Origin: Crambe crambe
Lineage: Eukaryota; Porifera; Demospongiae; Poecilosclerida; Crambeidae
Length of the DNA stretch: 64,000 nucleotides
Assembly (NCBI GenBank): GCA_963924555.1
Contig: OZ004598.1
Coordinates: forward strand, 3,062,501 to 3,126,500
Direction: 5' to 3'
Shown here: piece by piece, positions 49,901 to 59,205 of the stretch
Numbering within the stretch: the stretch's first letter is position 1
Layout: each line of letters begins with the position of its first letter
Program-made: the position numbers and the translations under genes
Notes under the pieces: generated by a model
Database searches by the model: none
What the model was told of the DNA's origin: nothing
The model's input: only the letters and a program-made list of their open reading frames with translations

Positions 49901-50981
49901 AAGCACTCCTGGAGCTACAAGAAGAAATATCACTAATGAAAAAGCCCGTTTATGGTCATATTCACCTGGTTTGTTTTTCTTTTGGCTTGATTGTATGTCT
50001 TTCAATCTCTTAATGGTGTAGGAAATTCAGTTGAAGGCATTTCTAATCATGAGTCCAACAAAAAGTCACCATTGCTTCTTAATGTTGGTTACCTAAAGGT
50101 ATTTGCTCTTCTATTATGGAACTGGTGAATTATTTTTCTTTGATGTTTAGTTGCAATCAGCTCTATCATCTATTCTGAGACAGTTAACTACTACCTTAAA
50201 AGTGGTTGCTGGAAAATTGAAAAGAAAGCCCATCTTCATTTATTTCTTGAGTGAAGTAAAGTAGTAGCCAAAACTCTGACAAATGAATGTGCGCATTTCT
50301 TATTAGTAAGGATATGTTTATGCAGTTGCCAGATGTAGCCAATCAAGAACTCTACACTGATTGCCAGCTACAGGTGTGGGCTATAACAAGCATTTCAGAA
50401 CTTGCTGTTGCTTCTTACACTGAAGACACCTATGGTGTTGTGCAAAGGGTAATAGTAACAAATTTTTAATTGTATGCTGGTTATGTTTTAATTGTCTTTA
50501 TAGTCATTAAGTTTAATCATTGAATCCCTTATAGATTTATCACAGGTAAGTGATAATTATCTTTCATTATATTATTTGTTTAATTGCTCCAATTCTACAG
50601 GCATTGGATAAACATGTGAAAGCACCATTGAGTAGTTCAAAGAGTACTAGAAACATTTATTTGGCAAAGGAGATGAATGGGAGATATGCTATTAAAACAG
50701 GTGCACTGACCAAACTAGGCTCACAAGTTATGATTGCTTTATTGTTTCTTTAATAATAGCTGTTCAGACTGCACTCTATCGATTGGCTGCTACATTTTCA
50801 AAGGAAAAACGGTAAAGTCACTTTGTGGGAGGTGAATCATATTGCTTATTCTGAATAGTAGCTAAATTTGACTAGAATAATTTATTTTTGATCATAATGG
50901 CTTACCTCCAGGATGTGGGACAACCTCCAAATAAGATATAAGACCCTCATTCCCGTTATTCAGAAGTTTACTAATAAATAA
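34948..50981 (+). CDS. NDC1: NDC1, transmembrane nucleoporin (about 18 exons)
   Basis: Multi-pass protein that anchors the nuclear pore complex in the nuclear envelope. Exon 1 at 34948-34971; exon 2 at 35151-35345 (RWRTLASCVWLSMICIPGLL, membrane helices); 35689-35854 (SLPVFKTRLMTLWNVIQPIR); 39777-39940 (CLNEYALLCIACGFF); about 40700-40763 (YGCSYYLYKEYFLVFPSIQ), which ends in a GC donor (GCAAGT); about 40821-40892; about 41019-41054; 41636-41814 (GPLTTISGLLDFSLL); 48508-48597; about 48689-48943; 49857-49969; then exons to the stop at 50979-50981. The C-terminal domain is diagnostic: VWAITSISELAVASYTEDTY, GVVQR, ALDKHVK, TALYRLAATF. Every junction I checked is in phase. The gene is expanded by introns of 3.9 kb (35855-39776) and 6.7 kb (41815-48507). 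Confidence 0.92.
36580..39322. mobile_element. Decayed 2.7 kb element with inverted termini in NDC1 intron 3
   Basis: About 90 bp inverted termini: left GCTCAATTTAAATACTGGAG, AGTATCGTCTAGACATTGTT, AAGGCTGAAAT; right the reverse complement at 39226-39322. The interior carries a minus-strand coding relic (about 37375-38790) with pieces such as STPRRKHRRKSYLSNYIFGK and NNQVISTRYAILLL in shifting frames with many stops. Similar single termini occur at 2500-2605 and about 41527-41600. The transposase family cannot be named from what remains. Confidence 0.6.
37375..38790 (-). pseudogene. Coding relic inside the 36580 element
   Basis: Open segments on the minus strand: 37375-37581 (WNHESQPDRLLLSALPFHD), 37761-37991 (MPERYNGQQSGDIHKICNSF), and 38550-38785 (EMSTASSPELFCSEGLADD) broken by an in-frame TAA. 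The order and strand agree with one old transposase-like gene, but no catalytic motif is recognisable. Confidence 0.35.
42085..42215 (+). repeat. Short repeat shared with the EDC4 intron
   Basis: AGTATCAGCAATGTTRTGTA, TTGAGTTAA and GGTGGGGAAATCC with runs of G also occur at about 2835-3040. The two copies share order and spacing but not the TTAGGG tract. Confidence 0.65.
42952..43847 (-). CDS. Small type I membrane protein nested in an NDC1 intron
   Basis: First exon from the ATG at 43845-43847 encodes MDITHWALLLLQSLPIVLTS, a good signal peptide, followed by a GTGAGT donor. The next exon (about 43726 down to 43368) gives an ectodomain of about 120 residues with few cysteines (HNCNSIRTTGECLELW) and N-glycosylation sequons (NGT, NYT, NTT). 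A Thr/Ser/Pro-rich stalk (PTLEPSASTQNIPSNTPAPP) follows near 43210-43345, then a transmembrane helix (LTLIIASVILGVGLTLSCTI, about 43000-43090) and a short basic tail. The second-to-third exon junction is not in phase at the obvious sites (an acceptor GAAAACAG near 43347 would fit but leads to a nearby stop). Not recognised; could be a sponge adhesion or immune-type receptor. Confidence 0.55.
44298..44432. repeat. Fold-back repeat, 135 bp
   Basis: GACCAAGGGATCTACTGTCT and TTTAGAAA..TGAAAGCCCT on the left are mirrored by AGGGCTTGAAGATTTCTAAG and TAGACCGTAGATCCCGTTGG on the right. A GAGCGCAGCGAGGG block is at the centre. Confidence 0.7.
46141..46420 (+). repeat. R1 dispersed repeat, reference copy
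   Basis: Contains CTAGTCAGCCATGAGAGCTT, CGTGCACAGAATCCAACAG, CTACCTTCAGTACCTTGTTG, CCTAGGCTTTAGTTGGC and GAACCTTTACCAAATA. The family occurs at least eight times in the window in both orientations, mostly in introns and gaps. No frame is conserved. Confidence 0.8.
46560..47560 (+). repeat. R1 copy split by a 568 bp insertion
   Basis: The left half (46560-46837) ends ACCTTGTTGCT; the right half resumes at 47406 with GGCTACTTACCTAGGTTTTAGTTGGC, in register with the intact copies at 9300 and 46240. The interruption is the element at 46838-47405. Confidence 0.8.
46838..47405. mobile_element. 568 bp inverted-repeat element with AGGCCCTCC hairpin ends
   Basis: Left end CATCCCCAGGCCCTCC...GGAGGGCCTGGTATGCGAAA is matched in inverse at the right by TTTCGCGTACCAGGCCCTCC...GAGGGCCTGGGGGGATG. 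Each end can fold on itself, and both together form a 57 bp inverted repeat. No transposase. It is inserted in an R1 copy. Confidence 0.8.
47650..47835. mobile_element. Fold-back MITE, NDC1 intron 8
   Basis: AATATTATTATTAAGCTTCA, ATACTGTAGTATA at 47668-47700 mirrors TATACTACAGTATTGAAGCT and CAATAATAATAT at 47793-47824. The two arms are about 35 bp with a spacer of about 90 bp. Confidence 0.7.
48045..48270 (-). repeat. M4-family copy, reverse orientation
   Basis: Begins TTAAGTAGGGATGGCACGAG and carries a (CAT)n run then CTTATTTCTGAAATGGTTCATA, matching the inside of the 12745 element read in reverse. It is shorter than the other copies. Confidence 0.55.
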
Positions 50982-51748
50982 AAGAGCACTGATAGATTTC
51001 GAGATGAAATTATTTATTGTTTTGTGATTACAGGTCTATCCCTCTTTCTCATAGTCATCATCTGTATTGGAACAATTACTTTAGTACTCAGTGACCTAAA
51101 CCTTTATTCCTTGACTACAAATACATGAGCATTTATTCTTTATTACAGATTAAGTAAAGATATTGATTTTTTTGTACTATTAGCATATAATGTCAAGAAG
51201 TTATCCTATGTGAGAGATGCAAGTACCAGTGGAGAATATTTTGTTGAGATTATATCACCCCCTTCCCAAGACTATAAGCTCGGCCTTATAGTACCTATGC
51301 TGCCAGATCTGGATTGTTATTGCACTATGGAATCAACCGACATGTAGGGTTTAGTGGGAAGTTCATTACTTTATCCTTAGTTGTTAGCTTCTCATCCAAA
51401 AGTGGGTGTGTGCACCCTTGTTCTGTCTTGTGCTGGTGGCAGCATGGGACCTGGCACTGTACACACACTGGCTGCTCTCATCTCTGCAGAAAGAGATGAT
51501 ATCTACAGCAACTTTATGGGGTAGATTCGATGCTGTCTCTCTGCTGTGCTATCGTGTGCAGTGCATCAAACCTGAGATCCCAACAGACATTCCATGATCC
51601 AGTACGTTCTTGTTACGCATGCGCAAATCATAACCGGATATATCTATGATTTGACATTCTTATAAAACTGCTATCCGGCAGGAAGAAAGCAAACCAGAAC
51701 TTCACTCTTTTTTTCTTTTGGACAGAGTAGCTACAAGATTTTTTGAAA
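50982..51748. other. NDC1 3' flank and transgelin promoter
   Basis: No coding sequence is supported. AATAAA-type signals follow the NDC1 stop (AATAAATAAAAG at 50973). A GCATGCGC box at 51617-51624 lies about 130 bp upstream of the transgelin-like ATG, matching the position of the same box at CK2 alpha and CDT1. Confidence 0.5.
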
Positions 51749-52597
51749 ATGGCTGAAAGACCGAAAGGTTATGGAATGACTGCAGAAGTCACTGATAGGG
51801 TAAAGAACAGATAAGATCATAGGAATAACCTAGTGGAATTATGTATTATTTTTTTAAGATTCAAGGAAAGTTCGATCCGGAATTGGCGCAACAAGTTATA
51901 GATTGGGTTAATGCAGTAACAGGAGAATCAGTCGGATCCTCGCGTCAAGCGATCCAAGACGATCTGAAAAATGGAGTGATTGTTTGCAATCTTATCAACA
52001 CACTGCAACCTGGCTCAGTAAAAAAAATAAATGAGAGCAAGATGGCTTTTAAAATGGTAAAGTTGGAGTCTAGAGAAAGGGAGTACCTTGTCATTATTTT
52101 AATGTAGATGGAGAATATTGGGAACTTCTTATCTGCCTGTGAAGCTTATGGTGTGCCAAAAGCGGACTTATTCCAAACAGTAGATCTCTATGAGGGGCAA
52201 AATATTCCTCAGGTATGTTTGGTAGCAACCATACACTACACCAAGTAGAAAGAAATAAAAAGGCAGTACTATAGTAGTAAAACTACATTTTTATATCTAT
52301 TATTATTCAGGGTAGCTATAAATAATTCTTTAACTCGTAATATACACACTTCAAACCATTATTCAGGTGGTTAACGGCCTTCTTGCATTGGGAAGAAAGG
52401 CTGGAAGTAAAGGTTTTTCACCCAGTATCGGACCCAAGGAAGCTACTGAAAACAAGCGTGAATTCAGTGAAGAACAGCTAAAGGAAGGCCAGAGTATTAT
52501 AGGGCTGCAAATGGGCTCAAACAAAGGAGCTTCTCAAGCTGGAGCCACTCCCTATGGTTTAGGACGTCAAATTGAAAAGACCAACCTGAAAGTGTAG
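51749..52597 (+). CDS. Transgelin/calponin-like actin-binding protein
   Basis: Four exons: 51749-51799 (MAERPKGYGMTAEVTDR), about 51859-52055, 52108-52212 and about 52367-52597. They encode one calponin-homology domain (IQGKFDPELAQQVIDWVNAV, DLKNGVIVCNLINTL, MENIGNFLSACEAYGV, FQTVDLYEGQNIPQ) and one C-terminal calponin repeat (IIGLQMGSNKGASQAGATPY, followed by GLGRQI). Length of about 195 residues and the single repeat match transgelin/Mp20 rather than calponin, which has three. It is expected to bundle or stabilise actin filaments in the cytoplasm. The stop at 52595-52597 is 143 bp from the convergent POLK stop. Confidence 0.92.
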
Positions 52598-52740
52598 TTA
52601 AGAGATTCTTTGACTCAATTACCACTTTAGATAGTTATTCTGTGTCATTATAAGTCGCAGTTATTACTTGGTAGCTAGCTTATGATGATACTCAAATTTT
52701 TGCTATCATCCAAATTTTAAAATGATTTTAAATTCCATAA

Positions 52741-55700
52741 TTAAGAGTGTTTTTTCTTCTTTGTTCCATTGTTCTTTCTGTTAGGCTGTTGCCTCTTGGA
52801 TAGTTTCCCTTGAAATTGTCTGGCTGATCTTATAGGAAGTTGTTGGCTCTCTTTGACTGCCTTAATAACTGCAGACTTGTTTAAACATTCATCGACATGT
52901 TTGTTCAAGATGTCATTGTCTGTAGATATTTGAGAACCACATAGAGGACAGGTGTTTGTAGCAGCGGGTGATCCATGACCACAGGTGCTGGAGGCAATCA
53001 GTTCAGGGGCCAATTCTCGATCTGACTCAAAAGTGTGGGAATATGTAATGAAATCAGTCTCTTCAGAAAAGTTACTGCAGCTTGATGCATCTTGGTCAAT
53101 GCTGGGTGCAGGTTTCAGATAGGATTTTAGACTTCTACAGCCAGATATTTGAAGGTTAGAAATCCGAATGCCTATGATTTAAAGGATTTAAAAGTGAATC
53201 ATAAATTACCTGTAGACTCTCCTTACCCATCAACCTTAGTCTCAGTGGGAAGGGACTACTAGCCTTGATCTCTTGTTTCAACAGTTCACAGGATACCTGA
53301 TATACTTCTTGGTATTTTGATATGGGTTTTGACACTGTTGTTCCTCGAGACTTGACTTCAAACCCAATGGTTTTCAGTTTTATAGTAACAGTCCGACCCT
53401 GCATAAAATCTTGTATAATTTTATACTATCAAAATAATCAATGGCCAACCTACTTGAATTTCTTCCCTTTCCATATCATGAGCTAAAAGTTTGCATAGTT
53501 CTTGGCACTTAGCCATATGTTTAGTTGGGTCACTTATCTCACTGAAAGACCTGCTTAGAAAATATAAATAAAAAAGAGGGGAGGAGGGGAGAGAAGAGCC
53601 CATGCATGAAAGAAAGGCTTGGATAGAAGTACTTTCAAGAAGGGGAATTTCCTTCATCTTAATTGTTAACCACCACAGTTTCTTCATAATAACAATGTTT
53701 ACCTTTCTATGCTCATACTCTTTCTTTCACTCCACCTACAATAATGAATAATATTTATTATTGGATTATGATTTCATTTCCACCAACCTTGAAACCTCTA
53801 CAGAACCTATTCCTAGTGATGTAGCCAAGAAAAATTGAAAACTGCACTTGGAAAAAATTAACTGAAGAGTGTCTCTTTTATCATAAAGGTGATGGCATAA
53901 TGTGATATCAAGAGCATTCAACATTTTTTCTGTCACTTGACCTATTCCACAAATCTAAAGGGAGAGAAAAGTTGCCTGTGACCTTATCTTGTGTATGACA
54001 ACTAGAGCAACAATAGGTTGTAGCAGATGTCCTAATAAAGCTAAACACCATGGCTGCAGAATACCTAACATTTCTTCCTTATTCAGTTCTTGATACACAT
54101 GCACACTACAAGGCCTCATGATAACACTGCTTACTAAGTGATAAGAAATTAAGTGCCACTAAGCTAGTCCCAAAATTGATTATATTGATACCTAACGTGT
54201 TGAATAATAACAATGCGTACCTTTCTGATAGGAAGGTGATGCAAGAATCTGAGAATCCCTTCTCTGGTAGGCTCCACTAGAAATTGGCCATTAGGTTTAT
54301 TCTTATCTGAGGCAATTTTTGCTAAGATCTTGTTTGGAGCTATTCCTGCACTTGCCGTTAGTCCTGTAGTCATACAAATTTGTGCTCTCACTTCCTCTAC
54401 TACTTGTTCAGCATGGACCCAGTAACTCCTGGGAAGTTCTGGTGTGATATGATTTCCTAAAGGGAACATTAGAAGACTTGATGTAGAGGAATGACTACAG
54501 TGAGGAGAGCCTGATAAGTTATGATCTTCTTCAATTGATTCTATCTTGATAGTGTTCTCTTTTACTTTCCTCTTAACGTAGTCTGTTATGTCGAGATAAG
54601 ATTCGTCTAAACCAACAGGACAAAAGGTAGGATCATATTGAGATAAAATTGTTTTCACTTCTTCGGAGACTTTCTGATATTTGTCAAAATTCGGTGGCAC
54701 AATAACCAATTCTGGACAGAGTTTTTTAGCAATGAAACCTGGCATGGCAGCCCTGACACCAAATCTCCTGGCAGCATAGTTGGATGTGGACTGTATAGGG
54801 ATAAATGCCTGCATCAATTTTATTAACACATACCCATATACCATACCCATACCCATACCTGACTGATAGTGCTAATAATCTTATGACTATGTGCTCACAA
54901 AGAACTTGTTTAGCACCTCATTGCCCATATAGAGTGTTGGTAGGAGGAGAAAGAACACCTCAAGGTGATTAAAAGGTGCGTCTCGAAAAAACAAAACAAA
55001 TAAACATTGAGGAGTAAGTTTGGCTGCAACACTTTTGGGCTAGGTCATCCTTTGTATATTGAAGTAATTACATGCCAGGTTGGGTGCTAGCCATGGTCCT
55101 ATTCATGCACATACTTCTACTAATCAACGAACTATAAACAACCTCAGATATGCTGTTTTTAAAAGCTTACAGGCTCTGAACTTAGCCATCCATGCCTGTC
55201 CACTAAAGTTGGCCATATATGGAAGAAATGTTTTACAACTGACATAGTAGTTTAGTACAGGAAGTTAGGTAAGTGGGTAGTTTGGCTACATGGGTGGTTG
55301 TGGTATGTAATGTGGCATACCACAGTCAATTTAGTAATTAGATCACATCTGTATACCACATTCCTCAATCCTTTTAACTGGGAGCAAATAGATACCACCA
55401 CCCAGTCTTGTTCTCACTATTATTTATACCACAAAGACTTATAAGATAAAAATGTCTCAGCTATTTTTGGTTGAATATAACATTACTAATGCAGAAGTAG
55501 CAAGAGGAGAAAATCTAAATTGAAAGTGGGATGGCTTGAGATATCCTTATCAGTTTAGGAAATGACTTGAACAACTGAGACTATTGAATATTTACCAACA
55601 TAGAATGACTTCCAACAGCCATGGGACGATCATTCAAACCTGGGTTATCTCTCATCTCCACAGAAGCATAGAAAGCATCCATGTCCACATGCACAATGAT

Positions 55701-56012
55701 CTTGCTCAAGTTACGAGACTCTTCCATCACCTCTACCTGCTTATCAATAGTTTTCAGGGCTGATGCCCTTTGAGCTGCAGTCAACTGTTTAACAGTAGCT
55801 AGCATGTGATCCACACGCTTTAGAACTTCTTGTTCTTTGCGTACTTCATTTAGGTAGTACTTAGACCCCTTAGAGGCTTCTAAGATGATCTGGTTGATCT
55901 TCTTCTGGTCCAGTCCCTCCATGCCAGCTTTGTGGACATTGAGCCCTATCCTGGAGAGAGATGGAGAACTCTGGCTGGTTGCAACAGTTTGATCTGGAGT
56001 ATTGCCTGACAT
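52741..56012 (-). CDS. POLK: DNA polymerase kappa (multi-exon)
   Basis: Y-family translesion polymerase that extends past bulky minor-groove adducts. The first exon (56012 down to 55602) carries the kappa-specific N-clasp (GLDQKKINQIILEASKGSKY, YLNEVRKEQEVLKRVDHML) and catalytic motif IIVHVDMDAFYASVEMRDNP. The next exon (about 54810-54215) gives STSNYAARRFGVRAAMPGF, the catalytic PVGLDESYLDITDYVKRK, then an Asp/Ser-rich insertion of about 50 residues, and TTGLTASAGIAPNKILAKIA. Further exons give the thumb (QICGIGQVTEKMLNAL, about 53900-53955) and little finger (TVTIKLKTIGFEVKSRGTTV, about 53300-53400). The last exon has one UBZ4 zinc finger (CPLCGSQIS...HVDECLN, about 52890-52950) and a Lys-rich end. 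Vertebrate POLK usually has two UBZ fingers; I see only one. No clear C-terminal PIP box. Confidence 0.93.
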
Positions 56013-57534
56013 TGCTGTATGAGTGAAGTAGGATCATATAAATACAGGAGGCTCTGGGCATACTGAGCCTGCTCATTCTATAGCACACATGCACACATAT
56101 GCAGCATGCATACATTTTATCCTGTCAGGACAACAGATGTATAAAATACAGGTGCATGAACACAAACTCGTGCACATATGAAGTATTGATCTCAATAGAA
56201 GCACTCACACACAGTTGCTATTGCTACATGTGTCAAGTAGAGATAGTGTGCAAGTTGGTCATCCCTAGAAAAGGACACCTCTCATTAGGCGAGGCAATTA
56301 TCCACGGAAATATCAACACATCACTTATTTCTTATCCTTTGAAGTGCCCCAGTCTTCATTAAGGATAACAGACCCTGCCTAGTAATGGAATCTCAAGCCC
56401 CATTTACACGGGGGTTCTAACCTGGATTCGACCCAGATTCGCCTCGCGTATGAACGGTACCAACCCGGATTCCAATCCGGGTAGCCCAACCCATATCAAT
56501 TAGGTAGATTGGAATCCGGATTGAATCTCAACCCGGGTTGGGCGCGCGTGTAAACACGGCTTCAGATGCAGTAAACTTTCAGTCTACTGATACCGCATTT
56601 TGTGACTTTCTCAGAATTCACTATGTGTTGATTACTTTGAATGGTAGTTTTACAAGGCTCCATTTCATACCAGTTACCATAAAATGAGTCACTAATACAC
56701 CGAAGACATGTAGTTAAGTCCATAAGAGTTCACATGCACTTTCTTAAACTACATAACCCTTCCCTTTAAAGTTGTACATACACTCCTCACACTTCTGTTA
56801 AACCACAAAGGAAAGCTTTAATGTGTTAATTAGGGGCAGTGGTATTAGAACACTGGCAGCCTGGCAACATCTACAAAGAAACATGGCACTAGCTGTATTA
56901 ACACACCTACACAGTGTATTGTCAATTAGAAATCTTGCCAAAGAAACACACACAGACACACGTGAATGCACACATGCACACAACCACCCAAGGGATCCAA
57001 CTTCCAACTAGCTTTGACAAGATAATACTGGGTCCTATCAGGGAGTTGTATTTAAATTTCAGGGTCCTTGGTAGTGTCCTTTGCGCTCTTGACACTATGA
57101 CCCAGGGATCAGAAGTGGCCACATGATTAAAGTATGCACAGCACTGATGCTAATGAAGTCTTGGTTTCATTCAACTTGCATTCAGTAATCAATTGAGACC
57201 AGTAATCAGTGGTCGAAGCAAGCCCCACACTAGGGAGTTGACTGAGGGATTTGTGTTACATATGTATTACATTGCAGTTCTTTTCATTCCCTCAGCACAT
57301 TAATTTTCCACTCCATAAAATGAAACGATGATGAGGTATACTTGAGGGCTGTATCTATGTTTAGGATCTGACCACTGAATCTAGTTCATTGTTTCAACTC
57401 CTCTCATTGAGACTACCTTTCAGATCAGGAAATAAACTGGGACTGGCTAGCTAGCAGGTTATACTTCCCATACACTGTTCCACCATTAGACATGGCCTTA
57501 TAGGGTGATCCATAAATGAGTGTAATTTATCTTG
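56013..57534. other. Intergenic gap upstream of POLK
   Basis: Contains a MITE-like element at 56392-56566 and otherwise unremarkable AT-rich DNA. A (CA)-rich tract lies at about 56948-56985. Short open frames here have no family resemblance. Confidence 0.45.
56392..56566. mobile_element. 175 bp MITE-like palindrome
   Basis: TCTCAAGCCCCATTTACACG near the left end faces CGTGTAAACACGGCTTCAGA at the right; inner arms share GGATTCNAATCCGG and CAACCCGGGTTG-type motifs, so the element is palindromic at several nested levels. GC-rich relative to its surroundings. Confidence 0.7.
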
Positions 57535-58245
57535 TTACCAGTAACTGGGTAACCAGAATCATAGGTTAATTAATGATGCGACCAATGATATCAAGGTAAT
57601 AATAACCTGGTCATTACAGGACCCACAACCTGGTAGATTAAATACTCGAGGATCACCCATTATCCTGGTAACCTGGAAAATCAGGTAACAAGTGGTAACT
57701 AGCAAGGAAACACTGGTAATCTCCGGTAACTTAGACACTAGATGATATTCAAGGATTATCCATTATCCCAGTAACCTGGTAACATCAGCTAGTAGTAACT
57801 AGCAAGGAAACACTGGTAACTTGGACACTACATTATCCTGGTAACCTGGTAATATCAGATAACATCAGGTAACTAGCAAGGAAACACTGGTAACCTTGGG
57901 TAATGATGATATTCAAGGATCACCCATTTTCCTGGTAACCAGGTAATGTTAGGTAACAAGTGGTAACTAGCAAGAAAACATGAGTAACTAGTACACTACT
58001 TGGTAACCTGGTAACATCAGGTAACGTCAGGTAACTAGTGATAACTAGCAAGGAAACACAGGTAACCTCAGGTAACTTGGACACTAGATGATATTCAAGG
58101 ATCACCCAGTAACATGGTAACGAGCGGTAACTAGCAAGGAAACACTGGTAACTTCTGAGTAACTAGTACACTGCATTATCTTGGTAACCTAACATCAGGT
58201 AACTAGCAAGGAACACTGGTAACCTCAGGTAACTTGGATATTCAT
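57535..58245. repeat. GGTAAC minisatellite
   Basis: Seven degenerate units of about 70-100 bp, each with GGTAACTAGCAAGGAAACAC, TGGTAACYT, and usually CCTGGTAACATCAGGTAAC. The start of AGCAAGGAAACACTGG recurs near 57701, 57801, 57877, 57970, 58048, 58134 and 58206. GGTAAC or its near-variants occur several times per unit on the plus strand only. No protein reading frame is kept. Confidence 0.85.
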
Positions 58246-58448
58246 GACTTATTCCTTGCAAAATTCTTGCTCTGTATTATATTTTGTATCAGAGTTTGCG
58301 TCAGGCAGATACATTGTTATAGCTAAAGATACTCACAATTTATGTCATTAATAAATAAACAGGATAAAAAAATAGGAATAGTTAACAATCTTCACAATAA
58401 AACACTTCTGGTGTCTTCCCAAGCAGAATAAGTGATACCACTTATCCA

Positions 58449-59205
58449 TCACACTGCACCCACTTGATGTGCTTTAACCTGCACTTCTCTATCTTGCAGT
58501 GACCACTGCAGGTCCTCTTCTTCCTCTGGTACCTCAATAGGTATGATGATAGCAGATGCTGTAGGCATTGGGGACACCAATTGTGTCAAACTGTAATGAG
58601 CAGAGGACTGGTCAGTCTTGAAGAGCCATTTATGATACCAAAATCAGAATAATAGCTAATTATTCTGTACACAGTCGCTATTATGGTCCAGTTTCTACAA
58701 ATTTAGATCTGAAGGCCCAGCTCAAGTTTTTCTTTTAACACTTACATGGCTGATGGACATGATTTGGCACGAAGTTGAGGAAGGACTGGAAGGGCTAGGG
58801 CTAGGGCTAGGGACTTTATCATATGATATGTGCCATTTGGATAATTTGGTTTTTGCAGAATCTTTGCAACAAGAACATGCTCAAATTGTTGTGATAGAGC
58901 TGTGGTCCAGGCATATATTGTTCTAACTACCACTACTCTGCTACTACTTCCAAATAAGAAATGGTCTTGGGTCTTCAGTCTTCAAGCTTTGTTGTAAAGA
59001 TCCTGTAAGAAACTAATGACCACTTATAATTTTGTATACAATTGCTGTACAAGGTGGTAAAGAAAGACCTCCCATTACCAGTGGAGTTGATATATAGAAG
59101 ATAATAGACACACTGCACATTAGCAATCATGTCAATAAATGGTGCAAGGAGAAATGAAATCTTGAATCTCTCAAAGAGATTATAACACCATGGTAGAACA
59201 AACAT
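58449..59205 (-). CDS. Candidate exons of an unrecognised gene
   Basis: Three minus-strand segments could splice in phase. About 59205-59065: MFVLPWCYNLFERFKISFLL, APFIDMIANVQCVYYLLYIN. About 58965-58746: FLFGSSSRVVVVRTIYAWTT, ALSQQFEHVLVAKILQKPNY, then LALALALPVLPQLRAKSC, ending in a GTAAGT donor. 58590-58449: LTQLVSPMPTASAIIIPIEV, PEEEEDLQWSLQ, ending in TGA. The last junction (AT + T) is in phase and both splice sites are good. The LALALAL run is encoded by a (CTAGCC)n tract. I do not recognise a family, and an upstream part may be missing. Confidence 0.35.

Noticed and set aside
51314..51597. Two overlapping plus-strand open frames between NDC1 and the transgelin-like gene
   Set aside because: No similarity, no acceptor or donor that joins to either neighbour, probably untranslated or intergenic.
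54860..55600. Possible extra exon in the 740 bp POLK intron
   Set aside because: The flanking exons join directly into continuous family sequence, so nothing is missing.
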